Shown here: piece by piece, positions 31,593 to 32,448 of the stretch
Layout of the letters: every line of letters begins with the position of its first letter
How positions within the stretch are numbered: position 1 is the first letter of the stretch
NCBI GenBank assembly: GCA_945861785.1
Contig: CAMAWD010000076.1
Span: 1 to 32,448, forward strand
Length of the DNA stretch: 32,448 nt
Source: Rhodoferax sp. OV413
Lineage (GTDB): Bacteria > Pseudomonadota > Gammaproteobacteria > Burkholderiales > Burkholderiaceae_C
Direction: 5' to 3'
Program-made: the position numbers and the translations under genes
Notes under the pieces: generated by a model
Database searches by the model: none
What the model was told of the DNA's origin: nothing
Seen by the model: the letters and a program-made list of their open reading frames with translations, nothing else

Positions 31593-32213
31593 TCAGCCAA
31601 CCAGGGCCCATAACACGATCCCTAAAACAACCAGTGCAGAGGCCACAGTCGCCCGCACGAAGACCAGGCTGACCAGCGCTTGCACCGGGAAGACGTGGGT
31701 CTTTTCGATGGCGGCCCATTTATGGACCGCGATGTCCGCGCGTTCGATCTTCAGTGCAAAACGCAAGAAGTCGCGTTTGCTGCGGTAACGCACCATGGCC
31801 ACATAGTGCCACTGGTCCGCGCCCTCGGGATCGATGAAGCGCCCGCTGCGCCGGGCAATGAAGACTGGATGGTTGCCATACCGCAGCAGCGGCCAGACGA
31901 TGGCGCGACCGTAACGCTGGTCGGCCTTGCGCGGGTCAGCGTCGAAATCGTAACCCGGTGGATACGCTGCACGGGCCCGATATCGCACCAGGTTCTGCAT
32001 CACGAATTCACGCCCGTCGTCGGTGGCCACGAGCTCCTGAACCTGTGCCAGCACCTCGCGGTCTTGCTCGGTGCGACAACAGGCCGCGAGTTCGCCCAGG
32101 TAACGCGCGGTTTCGTCAGCGCTCAATGGCCGGCCCCGTCCGCCGTACCAGAAAAGGAACAAGCCATACAGCGCCAGCAATGCAACGGTGATCAGGATGG
32201 TGCTGGTGGTCAT
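31593..32213 (-). CDS. Membrane protein of unknown function, 206 residues
   Basis: I do not recognise a named family. The protein has a hydrophobic helix at each end (about 5-23 and 184-204). The middle is soluble, with Y-V-A-M-V-R-Y-R-S-K-R-D-F-L-R-F-A, a pattern reminiscent of small dimeric alpha/beta (DUF1330-like) domains. It lies 135 bases upstream of the cluster B sulfatase on the same strand and may be the first gene of that operon or a separate unit. ATG at 32213. Confidence 0.75.
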   Translation of the reverse strand: MTTSTILITVALLALYGLFLFWYGGRGRPLSADETARYLGELAACCRTEQDREVLAQVQELVATDDGREFVMQNLVRYRARAAYPPGYDFDADPRKADQRYGRAIVWPLLRYGNHPVFIARRSGRFIDPEGADQWHYVAMVRYRSKRDFLRFALKIERADIAVHKWAAIEKTHVFPVQALVSLVFVRATVASALVVLGIVLWALVG

Positions 32214-32448
32214 GCAGGTTACTCCGTTTGTGCTTGCCAGGTTCCGGTCGGGGGCGTCGCGCTACGTATCGCCAATGGCAGCTTTCGCCCCAGCGCGGTC
32301 GTTGTTGGTCTTTCCGGAAAACATGAAAGCCTGGAACCCGGCGGCTTGGTGTGGGACCAGGCCGACGGCGCATTCGGCTCCGCGGCTGTCCCCCGCCCTG
32401 CGGGCTCCTCCTTTATGCCGCTGCGCCGAACGCACCGCCGACCTGATC
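32214..32448. other. Right-edge gap, possible end of a further minus-strand gene
   Basis: I see no complete gene. At the extreme edge a minus-strand frame reads D-Q-V-G-G-A-F-G-A-A-A and stops at TAA (32413-32415). It could be the C-terminus of a gene entering from the right, but eleven codons cannot establish this. The rest probably holds the promoter of the 206-residue membrane protein; no boxes stand out. Confidence 0.25.

Noticed and set aside
29490-31613. 707-codon plus-strand open frame, and similar long plus-strand frames at 9680-12016 and 3575-5479
   Set aside because: They are antisense to clear sulfatase and aminopeptidase genes. Their composition (His, Arg, Gly, Gln-rich) is typical of GC-rich antisense shadows.

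Overview
The window looks like a chromosomal segment of a GC-rich betaproteobacterium, probably Burkholderiales/Comamonadaceae-like. This rests on base composition, codon use and gene families; there is no rRNA or other phylogenetic marker here. Almost every gene lies on the minus strand, so operons read from high to low coordinates. No tRNA, rRNA, intact insertion sequence or CRISPR array was seen.

Layout, low to high coordinates. (1) 1-5371: a hexanucleotide tandem array, an MFS exporter, a DUF2239 protein with a good promoter, a PPK2 polyphosphate kinase, an NAD(P)-binding protein and an M17 aminopeptidase. (2) 5607-13628: sulfatase cluster A. It reads tandem DsbA-like protein > C-x-P-x-R sulfatase > beta-propeller protein > SDR, nearly all joined by 4-base ATGA overlaps, then an anchored metallo-beta-lactamase-fold hydrolase > haloalkane-dehalogenase-like hydrolase. 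A TetR regulator is divergent. (3) 13710-16497: a probable hexuronate oxidation operon (propeller lactonase > uronate dehydrogenase > IlvD/Edd dehydratase) whose dehydratase is wrecked by deletions. (4) 16498-17450: a decayed stretch with the 3' end of a phosphotransferase gene and a 52-residue coiled-coil protein. (5) 17451-21449: a nitronate monooxygenase-family flavoprotein, then a heme oxygenase plus bacteriophytochrome kinase pair. (6) 21450-22657: a scar region with a VapBC-type toxin-antitoxin pair, the first ~31 codons of a Cas4-like gene abutting an opposite-strand nucleotidyltransferase fragment, and several strong palindromes. (7) 22658-32213: sulfatase cluster B. It reads small membrane protein, sulfatase > GST > formylglycine-generating enzyme > DUF1254/DUF1214 protein > WS/DGAT acyltransferase > SdsA-like alkylsulfatase.

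How the genes may work together (inference): clusters A and B together encode two formylglycine-type sulfatases, their maturase, a zinc-type alkylsulfatase, alcohol- and ester-handling enzymes (SDR, WS/DGAT) and GST-superfamily proteins. Most cluster B proteins carry an N-terminal membrane anchor. I read this as an envelope-anchored pathway that desulfates a hydrophobic sulfate ester and then oxidises or esterifies the alcohol released. The substrate cannot be read from sequence. Two features stand out: the maturase is predicted to face the periplasm, and the cluster B sulfatase has Val where the C-x-P-x-R motif needs Pro.
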